A DNA stretch of 64,000 nt from Siphonodentalium dalli. Taxonomy: Eukaryota; Mollusca; Scaphopoda; Gadilida; Siphonodentaliidae. Every line of letters starts with the position of its first letter. Position 1 is the stretch's first letter. The stretch is from the NCBI GenBank assembly GCA_032622095.1, contig CP136066.1, positions 47,652,911 through 47,716,910 of the forward strand, read 5' to 3'. The position numbers and the translations under genes were made by a program. Shown here one piece after another: positions 48,010-58,529 of this stretch. The notes below the pieces were generated by a model. It was given only the letters and a program-made list of their open reading frames with translations. It had not been told where the DNA came from and did no database searches.

Positions 48010-48154
48010 ATATTTTGAAGACCTCTGTCTGTCTGTATGTCTGTCTGTCTGTATGTCTGTCTGTATGTCATTTATACAAATCTACGATTCTCGACCGATC
48101 GGGACGAAACTTTGTACGTGTGTGTAGTTTGACCAGGCAGTCGACGTTGTCGTA
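48010..48154 (-). repeat. (GTCT)n tail and leader of a pearl-like element
   Basis: CTGTCTGTCTGTATGTCTGT repeats are followed by CTACGATTCTCGACCGATCG and GGGACGAAACTTTG. Read on the minus strand this is the ACAG-type tail. Confidence 0.75.
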
Positions 48155-48968
48155 TTGGCGAGCCCGTGCGGCGCCCGCTTCGCGCATGCGCAGTCGAGAT
48201 ATCGGAAACGGGTGGAGCTATCGACTTGAAATTTGCTATGTGAATGTATCTTGCCCCGGATACGAATTTTATCGGGTCGCCGAGTTCGTGCGACGCCAGC
48301 TTCGCGCATGCGCAGACGAGATCTCGGAAACGGGTGGAGCTATCGACTTGAAATTTGCTATGTGAATGTATCTTGTCCCGGATACGAATTTTATCGGGTC
48401 GCCGAGTCCGTGCGACGCCAGCTTTGTGCATGCGCAGACGAGATCTCGGAAACGGGTGGAGCTATCGACTTGAAATTTGCTATGTGAATGTATCTTGCCC
48501 CGGACACGAATTTTATCGGGTCGCCGAGTCCGTGCGACGCCAGCTTTGTGCATTCGCAGACGAGATCTCGGAAACGGGTGGAGCTATCGACTTGAAATTT
48601 GCTATGTGAATGTATCTTGCCCCGGACACGAATTTTATCGGCTCGACGAGCCCGTGCGATGCCAGCTTCGCGCATGCGCAGACGAGATCTCGGAAACGGG
48701 TGGAGCTATCGACTTGAAATTTGCTATGTGAATGTATCTTGCCCCGGATGCGAATTTTATCGGTCGTCGAGCCCGTGCGACGCCAGCTTCGTGCATGCGC
48801 AGTCGAAATCTCGGAAACGGGTGGAGCTATCGACTTGAAATTTGCTATGTGAATGTATCTTGCCCCGGATACGAATTTTATCGGGTCGCCGAACCCGTGC
48901 AACGCCAGCTTCGCGCATGCGCAGACGAGATCTCGGAAACGGGTAGAGCTATCGACTTGAAATTTGGT
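48155..48968. repeat. 122 bp tandem array, about seven units, with NRF-1-like palindromes
   Basis: The period is exactly 122 bp across several units. Each contains GCGCATGCGCAG or a variant, GAGATCTCGGAAACGGGTGG, AGCTATCGACTTGAAATTTG, CTATGTGAATGTATCTTGCC and CCGGAYACGAATTTTATCGG. CGCGCATGCGCAG is intact at about 48181, 48303, 48669 and 48912. Because 122 is not a multiple of three, reading frames shift between units. All frames here (75-180 codons) are by-products. Confidence 0.95.
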
Positions 48969-49090
48969 TTTTGAATAGCCCTGACAACGTCGGGCTGGGT
49001 AGAGCAATCGACTTGAAATTTGGTTTTTGAATAGCCCGGACAACGTCGGGCTCATCGGCTACTCTACTATATATTGTGGGACTTCTGTTT
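48969..49090 (-). repeat. Two ~55 bp units and pearl-like head
   Basis: GAGCWATCGACTTGAAATTT, GGTTTTTGAATAGCCC and GACAACGTCGGGCT occur twice. They are followed by ACTCTACTATATATTGTGGG, a head resembling that at 3471 in inverse. Confidence 0.75.
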
Positions 49091-49985
49091 GTCTGTCTGT
49101 TAGCTATGGCTGGGAAAACGTCTTGACCGATTGAGTTCAAACTTCCAATCTATGGTTAAAAACCGACGGGCAGTGTTTACCGCCGTTTTGGAGCACGTCT
49201 GAGCACTCCTTCTCCATTCCCCCGTCACCACAATGGGAATTCACGGGTTAATCGCGTGATAGTTAAAGAGCGTTCGTATCCGCAGTGTCGTTGATAAAGA
49301 GCGTGTATGTGTCCAGACATGTGTTAGCTATGGCCGGGAAAACTGCCAGACGGATTTTGACGAAATTTGATACCTAGGGCTAATTTTGTCCAGGGAGAGT
49401 TTCGGACGGTCAAATCGTGACCCTGACCTTGAGCTTTAAAAAGTTCAATTCAAGGTCAAATCGGGTAAAACGGACGGATTTCGACGAAATTTGATACCTA
49501 GGCAACTTTTGTCAGGGAGTGTTTTGGACGGGTCAAATCGTGACCCCGACATGACCTTCACTTTCAAAATGGTCAATTCAAGGTCAAATCGCTAATTTTG
49601 ATGAGATTTCGTCGAAATTTGATACCGATGGTTACTTTTGTCCGAGGAGTGTTTTGGACGGGTCGAATCGTGACTCCGACCTGACCTTGACTTTCAAAAT
49701 TGTCAATTCAAACTGGACGGATTTCGACGGGTACTTTTGTCGGTTACTTTTGTCCGTTGAGTGTTTTTGACTGGACAAATCGTGACCCCGACCTTACCTT
49801 GACCTTCTAAATGGTAAATTCAAGGTCAAATCGCGCAATTCGCCGAAAAGCAGTGGGGAAACAGCCCGGACGATGTTATATCTACTGAGGTTTTCAAAAC
49901 CAGCTATTTGAAAATTGGTATCTGAATTGCGGATGAAAACAGAGGGGGAAATAGACCGGATCACTTTGCTAGTTGTATATAAAGG
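49091..49985 (-). repeat. Pearl-like element: tail modules, about four core units and head
   Basis: On the minus strand, a head related to 3471 (CGTCCGGGCTGTTTCC) is followed by ~120 bp cores (GATTTGACCTTGAATTGACC, CCTAGGTATCAAATTTCGTC). Next come CCCGGCCATAGCTAACAC, the ACGCTCTTTATCAACGACAC module and a second GCCATAGCTAACAGACAGAC tail. Most modules at 3215-4254 recur here in the opposite orientation, but tail modules are duplicated. Confidence 0.85.
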
Positions 49986-50076
49986 TACTTTTTCATAGCA
50001 TTATTTTGAACAAATGTGAACCTGATAATATTAAAATGCCCATGGTATTCACACTCTCATTGTGTGGCCAATTCAA

Positions 50077-50462
50077 CACTAAGTGTACGTTCAGACGACC
50101 ACGATTCAATCGTAAGTGGAGGAATCGGCCCTGACGAGATCGTGGATAGTTTGTTCACACAATTGCGATGTCGTCGTGCATGATTATACCGTATGTTGAT
50201 CATCCCAAAGCATGTGATTGACTACACCGGTCATTTCCAGCTACAATTTTTAAGTACACACGACTGCGAATCTTGCGTCACAAGTGGAGGTATCAAACCA
50301 AGAATACGCCACAATTTCGCATCTACAATCAAACAGTGCTTGATATTATTTTTGACCTACGATTTTGATGTGAGCATGCGCAGTCCAATTAACGGTTACT
50401 TCGTACGACGGAAAAGTTTCCACTTACGATTGAATCGTGGTCGTATGAACGTTCACTAAGTG
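50077..50462. mobile_element. 386 bp MITE with ~45 bp TIRs, copy A
   Basis: The left end CACTAAGTGTACGTTCAGAC, GACCACGATTCAATCGTAAG and the right end CTTACGATTGAATCGTGGTC, GTATGAACGTTCACTAAGTG are inverse. The 88-codon frame at 50193-50459 lies within it and ends in the TIR, so it is not a gene. Confidence 0.9.
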
Positions 50463-50825
50463 AATGTTCTGATGATCACGATTCAATCATAAGTGGAATG
50501 ATTTCGTTGTGGGTAGTACCAGTTGTACTGCGCATGATCACGATATGATCGCGAGTGATAAAAAGTAATAACAAGCACTGTTTGATTTTAGATGCGAAAT
50601 TGTGGCGTATCCTTGGTTACTTCCACTTGTGACTGAATCAGAACTGTCTGTGTACTTAAAAATCGTACAAAGTAAATGGAAAAAACATAGGGTAGTTAAT
50701 CACATGGTTAACCGCCGATAATATACTCATCTGCGATGACATCGTAATCGTGTCAACAAACTATCCATGATTTTGTCAGGCAACATTCCTCCACTTACTA
50801 TTGAATCATGGTCATCTGAATTGCC
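50454..50825. mobile_element. Inverted neighbouring copy B of the same MITE
   Basis: Starts at the shared CACTAAGTG (50454-50462) and ends TTACTATTGAATCATGGTCA, TCTGAA. Internal words such as GATGCGAAATTGTGGCGTAT and CAACAAACTATCCATGAT are inverse to copy A. The two form a head-to-head pair. Confidence 0.85.
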
Positions 50826-51989
50826 GAGGACGCTCACATTGTTGGAAGAATGAACTTTACACTTTGTTTATAAATATGTTTGCAAATTATGAAAATACAT
50901 GTATCCATGTCACATACATGTATATGCAGCATATTATTCGTCCAATTGCAGAAATGCCAGATTCATTAGCCATGGTCCTGTTTTTGCTAGACATGTGGCA
51001 ATGAACAAATGACAGGTGAAATATTACTGGAAGAAGTCTGTTCACCAAAATACCAGTGGTGATTGTATAATCTATAGCTACCATGTAGATGAATATTGGC
51101 ACATTGTCACCAATATATACCGCTATCTTCAGACTAATTGACCTTAAAAACGGGGTGATATCCCATAATGACCGCACTATTACAGGCAGTATATGATATC
51201 CACCACGGTATCAAGATGGTCACTGTTGTGGAGCTACAGTACCGTGTAGTTATGATACACCAAAAGATATCACACCAAAAATTGAAAATTAATACAACAA
51301 CAAGGATCTCGTTAAATGAACTTACATATGGGTCATTCAGCAAAAAAACATGGCTGCCGGTGCCCATCTTGGATTTCAAAATTCAATCCATTAGCATGAG
51401 CTACAAGCTATACTGTTTGTCTGATTATCATGAAATTTGTCATATATGTTACCGGTATTTCTCTTATTGTAATGTGTTTTAAGCAAAAACAGTCAAACGA
51501 CTTGCAGGAAAAAAACTTTTAGTTCCGGCAAAAAATGTTTGTTGGTCCCATCAACCACCCACCTCGGCATACGTGCCCGGAAATGTCCCCCTGATTTGAT
51601 GGCCAATATTTTTAAAGAAGTCAATTCGCAGTAAACGTGGTATATACTGGTATGTGTGGTATTTGACATGCAGAAGTACTAGTTTATGCCGCTATCTTCT
51701 AGTATACATATGCTTGTATATTATACAGTATAAATTTTTTCAATTCCCCAATGATTATGTATAATTGTGTTGACTAGTATATGCATGGAAATAGAGTATT
51801 TGTGAACTCACCTAATTCAACTAAATATGATAAAAACAAATGTTTTATTGACATTTGGGGTACCACATGTCAGGCTTTCAAGTGTTAATTATTATTTGGA
51901 ATGCCAATTTGCCCCCCCCCCAACTGTTTAAATTACCTTCTTAAAACATGTACAAATATATGATATTTACAAGACCAATATGATATCAT
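50826..51989. other. No gene recognised
   Basis: Overlapping frames on both strands (50887-51177 minus, 51134-51379 minus, 51168-51482 plus) have no recognised domain. A C-run lies at about 51912. Confidence 0.4.
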
Positions 51990-52385
51990 ACCGGTAACTA
52001 TACATGTATCGGGAATGATTTTTGGAGTATTTGGTACAGGTACCGGTGTAACACGTCATCTCCTGGCTGGATATCTTCCTCCATGGGGGAGTGCTATTTG
52101 CGAATGTCCTCAGATATCTCCCCCGCACAACCTGGGCATTTCCCCCCATGTATGACTAAAAGAAATTCACTCATTTAATATCATTTGACTCTCCCTAAAA
52201 TGGCCAGAACAAAATTGTTTTATGAGATTTAATATTGTTTTTTATATTTAATTTTTGTTTGTTCAAGTAACAGATATCAAATGAGTGAAATTTTATTTTA
52301 GTCATTCATGGGGGTGGTATCTAGCGTAGGGGATATATCCAGGAGAGATATCTTTTACATCGGTATATAATACATGTATTGGTAG
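51990..52385. repeat. Imperfect inverted repeat, ~110 bp arms
   Basis: ATACATGTAT, CTCCTGGMTGGATATC-like, CCCCCATG and ATGACTAAAAGAAATTCACTCA on the left match the inverse of TGAGTGAAATTTTATTTTAG, TCATTCATGGGGGTGG and ATATATCCAGGAGAGATATC on the right. The left arm carries an extra ~50 bp. Confidence 0.75.
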
Positions 52386-53626
52386 CTGTTTCTGACCATC
52401 ATACAGCATTTTAATGGATATCATTACTGTTATAACTCGGGCCCCGGGTGATAAATGTGGATGATGTATCTTAATAATATGTACATGATCAGTCATTCCT
52501 CTTTTCTGATGTCATTACAAGCATTCAAATTTTTTTTTCAGACAGGAGGAGCTGCTTGACTGGATTGAGACATAAAAATTTCATTCAAGGCCTGATATCT
52601 GAAAACCAATAATAGAATCATGTTTCATGAGTGCTTCTTGCAGACACTGCATGGTGACCCTTAATACCAATATTATTAATTATGTCCAAGACTGGATGAG
52701 GAATGATTTCAAATGTTATTCGGTGTACATGTACTGGATACATATACTGTAGATGTTATCGGTATTCGTCCATGCATGACATAATGTGTGTTGTAACTGT
52801 TGTTGCTGTGTGACAGTGAGTCCTGAGTCTCCTGGCTATACACATCTACCATATGTATACCTACGGATGGTAAACACTGAATCCAGTACCATGCATACCT
52901 GGTAACTAGTGCACGCTGCAGCGAAGGGGGGGGGGGGGCTTTAAGTTATAGCCAAATGACGATCAATGTGTTCATCAAAGGCAAAAAAGACACACACATA
53001 TATGTATGCATTCCTTCCTTTATGCAGACCGATCAGTGACACTACATTTTATCAGACTTATGTGGTGAAAATCTTGGTAAGTGAAGTTAGTGAATTCAAT
53101 TCTACAACAAACATGTACTTGTGTGCTTCACCTAGTCTCAGAAAATGTGCACTATGACATCCAGCGTATGCATAAACATTTTTATATTTCATACTACATC
53201 GACCAGATTTTGGAGGCGTACCAGTTTCAAATCTCCACACAAAGCACAACAGTGCCCGTGGAACAGTCTGAAGCCTTGTTTCTTAGCTTATCTGAAGGAT
53301 ATGAACTTTTAAGTGACATATTATTGCAGTATGTCAATATAATCAGATTCATGTACACATACAGGCCTTGGAATCCATAACAGAATCAAAACATTCTAAT
53401 TATCGTTTATCTTATATTATACTCACATCTGGTCTTTCGATATTCTGTGAGTTAATTAATATATACAAAAGAATGGATGGCATTGCATGCTAACAATTCT
53501 GATAAACATCACTGTTACAGTGACATTACCAACCAATGTTGAATAAATCCAATAAGATGCCAAAGTTTAATAAAAACTTAACCCTTCCATGACTGGAGCT
53601 TCCTGATAGTTTGCTAAAACCCTGCG
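52386..53626. other. No gene recognised
   Basis: Includes a G run of about 14 at 52926 and a 99-codon plus-strand frame (53081-53380) without a known domain. The frame's start is not a convincing ATG context, so it is left uncalled. Confidence 0.35.
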
Positions 53627-53850
53627 CCAATTTCATTCTCTTATATTTGTGAGTCTCCAAAATGGAGCCTCACATATATAAGAGAACACATGGCCTAATA
53701 TTATTTACATTGACCTTGTAATCCAGTGCATTCTCTTATACATGTGAGGATCCCTATGTGAGACTTGCATATATACAAGAATTAACTGGTACATGATCTT
53801 TAATGCTGCACCAGCGCAGGTCCACCATGAAATGGTTAAACATTGCAAGG
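53627..53850. repeat. Palindromic 'GAGAATGC' repeat, copy 3 (two hairpins)
   Basis: Hairpin 1 is CATTCTCTTATATTTGTGAG against CTCACATATATAAGAGAA (53634-53685). Hairpin 2 is GTGCATTCTCTTATACATGT against ACTTGCATATATACAAGAAT (53726-53783). They are followed by ACTGGTACATGATCTTTAAT and GCTGCACCAGCGCAGGTCC. Confidence 0.85.
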
Positions 53851-53869
53851 CCAAAGCATTGAACAATAT

Positions 53870-54075
53870 TCTGAAAATAATATTTAGACTAAAATATTTT
53901 TAACTTTCTACGCGATTACTAGTAGCAATGTTTGACAAATCACTGTAAGAGTTTTGTTTACATATCAATAGTTCCAACAGGAGAAAGTTCGTTATTGGAA
54001 AACTTTCAATAATTAATATAGGAACTAGTAATTCATGTTTTTCTTAGTGGTTTACGAACTGTTGTGTGTTATATG
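53870..54075 (+). repeat. Dispersed repeat, copy 2 (GACAAATCACTG family)
   Basis: Matches 42570-42780 over TTTGACAAATCACTG, GTTTACATA, GTTATTGGAAAACT and TTTTTCTTAGTGG. It again sits near a palindromic GAGAATGC repeat. Confidence 0.7.
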
Positions 54076-55650
54076 TTTGGAATATTTACTCACTGTGAGT
54101 GCCTTGGGTCCCTTTAAAATGATTTGAAATACTCAATGAAATATCTGCACACCAGTAGATTATTTTGTAGGGATTTTAGAATGATGATAGCCAGAATCAT
54201 GATTCTTAGTTTGAGTCTGTAAAAAGCATCTGTTTTACATTCGCCTTTATCCATCAAAGGTGCTCCAGACACGTCATACCGCTATAATCATAGTAGTATG
54301 TACATGTACCTTTTTTTACAAACTTTTATGTTATTTTGCATGACCACACTTCAAAGAACTCTGAAGCCGCTCATGCACTTAATTCATCAATTTAAAACAA
54401 GTACATGTACATGGAATGCTGCTCTTTTAACCGCATTTTTATCACAAAAAGTCTCGAAATACTAGTGAGTACTAGTGCTATACTAACATGTAGACTATAC
54501 ATGCATGTACTGTGAAAAGACTTGATAAAGTCTTAATAAATTTAACAGTTGTTTCCAGCAGAAGATAGACCAAAGCTCTTTAAGTTTCATATTTGCAGTG
54601 TTTTACACTGAGCATTAAGAGCATCTCCTTTTATACTCAGCAGAATATATGCAAAAAACATGGTATAAATTACAATGAAAATGAAATTATGACTCCAGCC
54701 AATAATTCATTTTCATTAAAAATACCATGTTGTTTGCATTGTTCATAGAGCACACAAGCGTTGCACTTGTCCATGGGCCAAATTCATTCATTTGCTGCAT
54801 ATATTCTGTTGAGTATAAAAGGAGATGGTCTCATAAATGGCCGGATTTAGTGTTCCCTTTAATGCTTGTAATACATGCATGTACTATTACCTGTTTAGAC
54901 CAAGTTTTCCAGGTCCACAACTTGTGGTATCGGTTGGATTGATGCTGTTTTGGACCGAGTCCCATCCCGTTACTCTTCTATAATGGACTTTACGCCCAAA
55001 ATTGTGGACAGAAGTTATCTTGATTGTAGCACTACCAGTATTTCTTCAGATTAGGTCAAATTGACGCTTTTTTATAAGAACATAAAGGGCAGCCTTTCCC
55101 AAGCATGATGATTTCAAACCTGCATATACTTAAAGTAATTGACCATCTCTAACGTGGTGTTACCCCTGTAATGCTGCGGTATTACACTGCGCTAATTTCC
55201 AACACCATGGTAATGTTACCGCTTAAACACAAAACAGTTGCACCACGATGGATGCGGTATGCACTTAAAATACAGTGATTCTCCTTATAGCTTTGGAACT
55301 TAAAGGAATGGATGGCCTTCGTTATAGGTTATAATTTATAAATAACATTTACAAAAAGTTTCTCAAGAATATACTAATAGTATAGAATAATGTTCATATG
55401 AATGCGTTATTGTCCACAAAACACACTTTGTGTGAGTCAATCGTTTGTTTATATACAGCACGTAAATAGTGAGCGATAACCAAAACACAGCACGTAAATA
55501 GTGAGCGATAAGCAAAACACTCAACACCGTTGCGATTGTTTAATTGAGTGATTCATGGTGACCCATTCAACACTGAAATCTTGAGAGGTTATAGAAGAGT
55601 AGCCGGACAGGACTCGGCCCAAAATAGTTTCAACTACAGTAATTCTCTAA
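54076..55650. other. No gene recognised
   Basis: AT-rich sequence. A short exact duplication, CAGCACGTAAATAGTGAGCG, occurs at about 55456 and 55490. A 71-codon frame (54727-54942) has no known motif. Confidence 0.4.
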
Positions 55651-55833
55651 TTAATCGACTCCTTAACCACAGCAGAATTATGTGTAACTTTTCAGGATTT
55701 AGTCTTAAATATGGCTTGTTGCCATTCATAGGAAAGCTCTCGAGGAGAGCTTTCCGATGAAAGACAACAAGCCATATTTCCGACTAAATCCTGAAGAGTT
55801 ACCCATAATTCTACTGTGTTTATGGAGTCTATT
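55651..55833. repeat. Long hairpin, ~90 bp arms with almost no loop
   Basis: The left arm includes CAGCAGAATTATGTGTAACT, CAGGATTTAGTCTTAAATAT and GGCTTGTTGCCATTCATAGG. The right arm inverts it. The apex GGAAAGCTCTCGAGGAGAGC, TTTCC is nearly perfect at 55731-55755. Confidence 0.93.
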
Positions 55834-56045
55834 ATACTTAGGGCATTACTGTATTCGATACCCTAAGCTGTTGCATACCGAAAAGACTTGGGCTAGTACC
55901 TGAACAGTAAACATGCAATCTGCAATATTCATGAAACAGCTATTGAAACCATGCTGTATATACACAGAATGACACAATTGTGTGTATGGGTGGTTTGTTG
56001 ATATGACACGAGTGCTAGCGCACAATATACACAGAACAACACGAT
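55834..56045. repeat. Degenerate copies of the following hairpin arm
   Basis: GGTTTGTTGATATGACACGA, GTGCTAGCGC at about 55992-56022 parallels GAGTTTGTCGATACGGCACG, AGTGCTGTCGC at 56053, suggesting a decayed earlier unit. Confidence 0.6.
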
Positions 56046-56170
56046 GTGTAAATGAGTTTGTCGATACGGCACGAGTGCTGTCGCGGAAGGATAGAACGAG
56101 AGGCGCTTGCGCCTCGTGTTCTACCCTTCCGCGACAACACGAGTTCCGTATCGACAAACTCATTTACATA
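56046..56170. repeat. GC-rich hairpin, ~61 bp arms
   Basis: AAATGAGTTTGTCGATACGG, GAACGAGAGGCGC is followed after 2 bp by its inverse GCGCCTCGTGTTC through CCGTATCGACAAACTCATTT. The frames at 55846-56163 (minus) and 55982-56236 (plus) arise from this palindrome. Confidence 0.93.
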
Positions 56171-56179
56171 CCGTGCCGT

Positions 56180-56889
56180 TCTGGTTTATTACATGCTTCG
56201 CGTCCTAGAATCCGTGCATTAAAACTACAGGATTAGAAGGTTTATTTAGGCTCATACAGGGCGTGTTTGTCATGTGTGATGATTCTTTTATTTAAATAGT
56301 TCCAGTTTCATGGTTGATGGGAACTTTTACTTCAACGAGATGCGTATGGAACGTACGTTCCATACGGATTTGTAAATGTGGAACAGCAATAACGCTGTAC
56401 GTCTAGGAACAAGCGTGTAATAAAAGAATGAACAGCACAGCCAAGAGTTCTATCTTTCCTCAATGGCACAAGTGAAGATTTTCTTTCCTATCGTTTGAAC
56501 TGGATACTCAAATAACATAACTTGTTATATTGTTTTTTGCAACCGACAGATTTGAGATAACTCTTTCTATAAATATATTGAAAATCATGTGTCAGGCATA
56601 ATTATTAGCAATCAATATATTTTGTGTTGCGTATATAGGTTTATAAAAGGTTAAGAGGCAGAACAAGATACAGGTACTTTGTATAGTTTCACTTCGCGAA
56701 TGTACACAGTATCTTGTTTGGCCACTTGCAATTTTAGAAACCCATCAATGTAAAGAGAAATTGTTGATTGTATATTTAATCCCCCTTATTGTCTCTATTA
56801 TACATTTAACAATGATATTTACAAAGCAGTTTTTATAATCAAATTAAATGTCAATTGTATATCTTAAAACACAATTGAAATTCTATATT
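56180..56889. other. No gene recognised
   Basis: AT-rich sequence. A short palindrome GGAACGTACGTTCC lies at about 56348. No gene signature. Confidence 0.4.
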
Positions 56890-57399
56890 AATTTAAAATT
56901 AAATGTTTTCTAATTATCTTTCCTAATTGGGGAAAATATTCCTACTTAAGAAAACTTGTTTTCCTTACTTACATTTATTTTCCTGCTTGAGAAAATCTCA
57001 TTCTAGAAAAAATTGGCATCACTTAAGAAAAAATATCTTGACGATATTTCTAACTATAGAAAATATAATTTATAGTTCTAGAATAATTGTATAGCTTTCT
57101 TAAATTTCTAGCTATTCTCCCTAGAAAATCGAGGTTTCTTAAACTTATCTTATTTTAGAAAAAAATAAACTTGTGCGAGAAAAAAAATCTTTCCTACATT
57201 AAGAAAACAAATCTATACTAAGATTTTTGTACTAGGATTTTCTTACTAAGATTACTGTGTTTTCTTAAATAAATTTTCTTAGAAAAGAAATTTTTCCACC
57301 CTTTTATTTTTTTACCTAGAAAAAATGTGCTATTCTCCCTAGAAAATTTCTCATTTCAAGTTTTTTTTTTCCTGAATTGAGAAAATATTTTTGGCAGTG
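56890..57399. repeat. AAGAAA/TTTCTT repeat ending TTTTTGGCAGTG
   Basis: Dense TTTCTTA, TAGAAAA and CTTAAGAAAA words lead to the end GAGAAAATATTTTTGGCAGT, G. That end inverts the CACTGCCAAAAA start of the block at 42108. Confidence 0.7.
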
Positions 57400-57524
57400 A
57401 ATGTGATTAGAATGTTGGGACATTTTCATTGACTGCATAAGCTCCTTGTGACTATACCAGAAATAAAAATTCTGAATGAAAAAAAAAATGGGCGCCGTGT
57501 GTGTTCAGCTGAAGTTAGGTTGAG

Positions 57525-57685
57525 ATAAGAATAATATTATCCATCCTGACCTGGGGTGTGGGGATGGAAATATCTCCCGAGGCGCAAGATATTTCGGCTG
57601 ATTGTCCCGGCCCAATAGCTGGCCCCGAAGATGAAATTTGTCCATGCCCACATCCCAGGTCATGATGGATTATTTTTCTCCCAAA
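57525..57685. repeat. Inverted repeat, ~37 bp arms, just downstream of the Mab-21-like gene
   Basis: AATATTATCCATCCTGACCT, GGGGTGTGGGGATGGA is inverse to TCCATGCCCACATCCCAGGT, CATGATGGATTATT. A possible role in 3' end formation of the minus-strand gene is only a guess. Confidence 0.75.
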
Positions 57686-57839
57686 CCCGAGAGCCTCATA
57701 CTGAAGGGGCAGGGTAAAGAACATTTTTTATCAATATTAATGCCCTTATGGGATATGGGATCTCTGTTGTGTTGAACAGCATCGATACTGTGTATATGCT
57801 ATTCCTTCCTCGGGCATTCAGTTTCAATTACGTAGCATT

Positions 57840-58529
57840 TTACGAACACTGATCTCGACGGAATGTGGCGGCCATGAGTTCCGTCCATCCTTGCTGCCCA
57901 AATGAGAACGAACACAAATCGACGAATTCCTGCCTCAAGTCGTTCCAAGCGGAGTACGCCCAGTAACATCGACATTCTATACTCCCCGTTTTCATCGTTT
58001 GCATTATTCTTCCCGTCCGATCACCTGATCCGCGAGATGCCTTGATCCGAGCGCTCGTAGCGAGAGCGCACTCAACATTAAGGTACATTCTATCGATAAG
58101 GACATACATGAGGTCAATGTCTGCATAAAAGTTACCGATTGGCACCGACCTCAATGAATAGGGGTCATTATCGAGAGGATAACAGAACGTATCAATGTGC
58201 CCTACTGTTAACGTTAGCAACTCTTTGATAATGTTATTGAGCAGTTTGTCGATATTTTCCGCGCACAAATTTTTACTCACGCGATTGTCACCACGTGATG
58301 TATGTGACACACCACGTAATACGTGGTCAGCAACAATGTTCCCGCATGGTTGTAACTTGGTAATGATATCATCGATGAAAGATAACCATTTATACATTAA
58401 GTTTTCTGATTTCCTCAAGTCTCTTCTGACAGCATGACGACCTTCTGACGGTTCCTTATTCGAATCCACAAATTCAGAGATAAATTCAACAAATTCGTTA
58501 TATTTATAAGAGTCAAGTTGTCCAGAACA
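57840..58529 (-). CDS. C-terminal part of the Mab-21/cGAS-like protein, out of frame with the N-terminal part
   Basis: This frame is open for 230 codons, from just after an in-frame TAA (58530-58532) to TAA at 57840-57842. It overlaps the upstream frame by 115 bp, and no ATG suits an independent start near its 5' end. Its first residues (DSYKYNEFVEFISEFVDSNK) look like a natural continuation of the upstream product, whereas the upstream frame becomes low-complexity (NITNLLNLSLNL) from the same point. The likeliest reading is one gene with a single-base frameshift in 58415-58529. The encoded region is mostly helical-looking (SENLMYKWLSFIDDIITKLQ), then YPLDNDPYSLRSVPIGNFYA and a Cys- and aromatic-containing end. 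I recognise no domain beyond the tail usual in molluscan Mab-21 proteins. Joined length would be about 640 residues. Confidence 0.75.
   Translation of the reverse strand, partial: CSGQLDSYKYNEFVEFISEFVDSNKEPSEGRHAVRRDLRKSENLMYKWLSFIDDIITKLQPCGNIVADHVLRGVSHTSRGDNRVSKNLCAENIDKLLNNIIKELLTLTVGHIDTFCYPLDNDPYSLRSVPIGNFYADIDLMYVLIDRMYLNVECALATSARIKASRGSGDRTGRIMQTMKTGSIECRCYWAYSAWNDLRQEFVDLCSFSFGQQGWTELMAATFRRDQCS

Noticed and set aside
48015-49140. Set of 75-180 codon frames resembling one another
   Set aside because: They come from the 122 bp array. The period is not divisible by three, so no single protein repeat can be maintained.
50193-50459. 88-codon plus-strand frame
   Set aside because: Lies wholly within a MITE and ends in its terminal inverted repeat.
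57515-57724. 69-codon minus-strand frame downstream of the Mab-21-like gene
   Set aside because: Lies in an inverted repeat and shows no protein motif.
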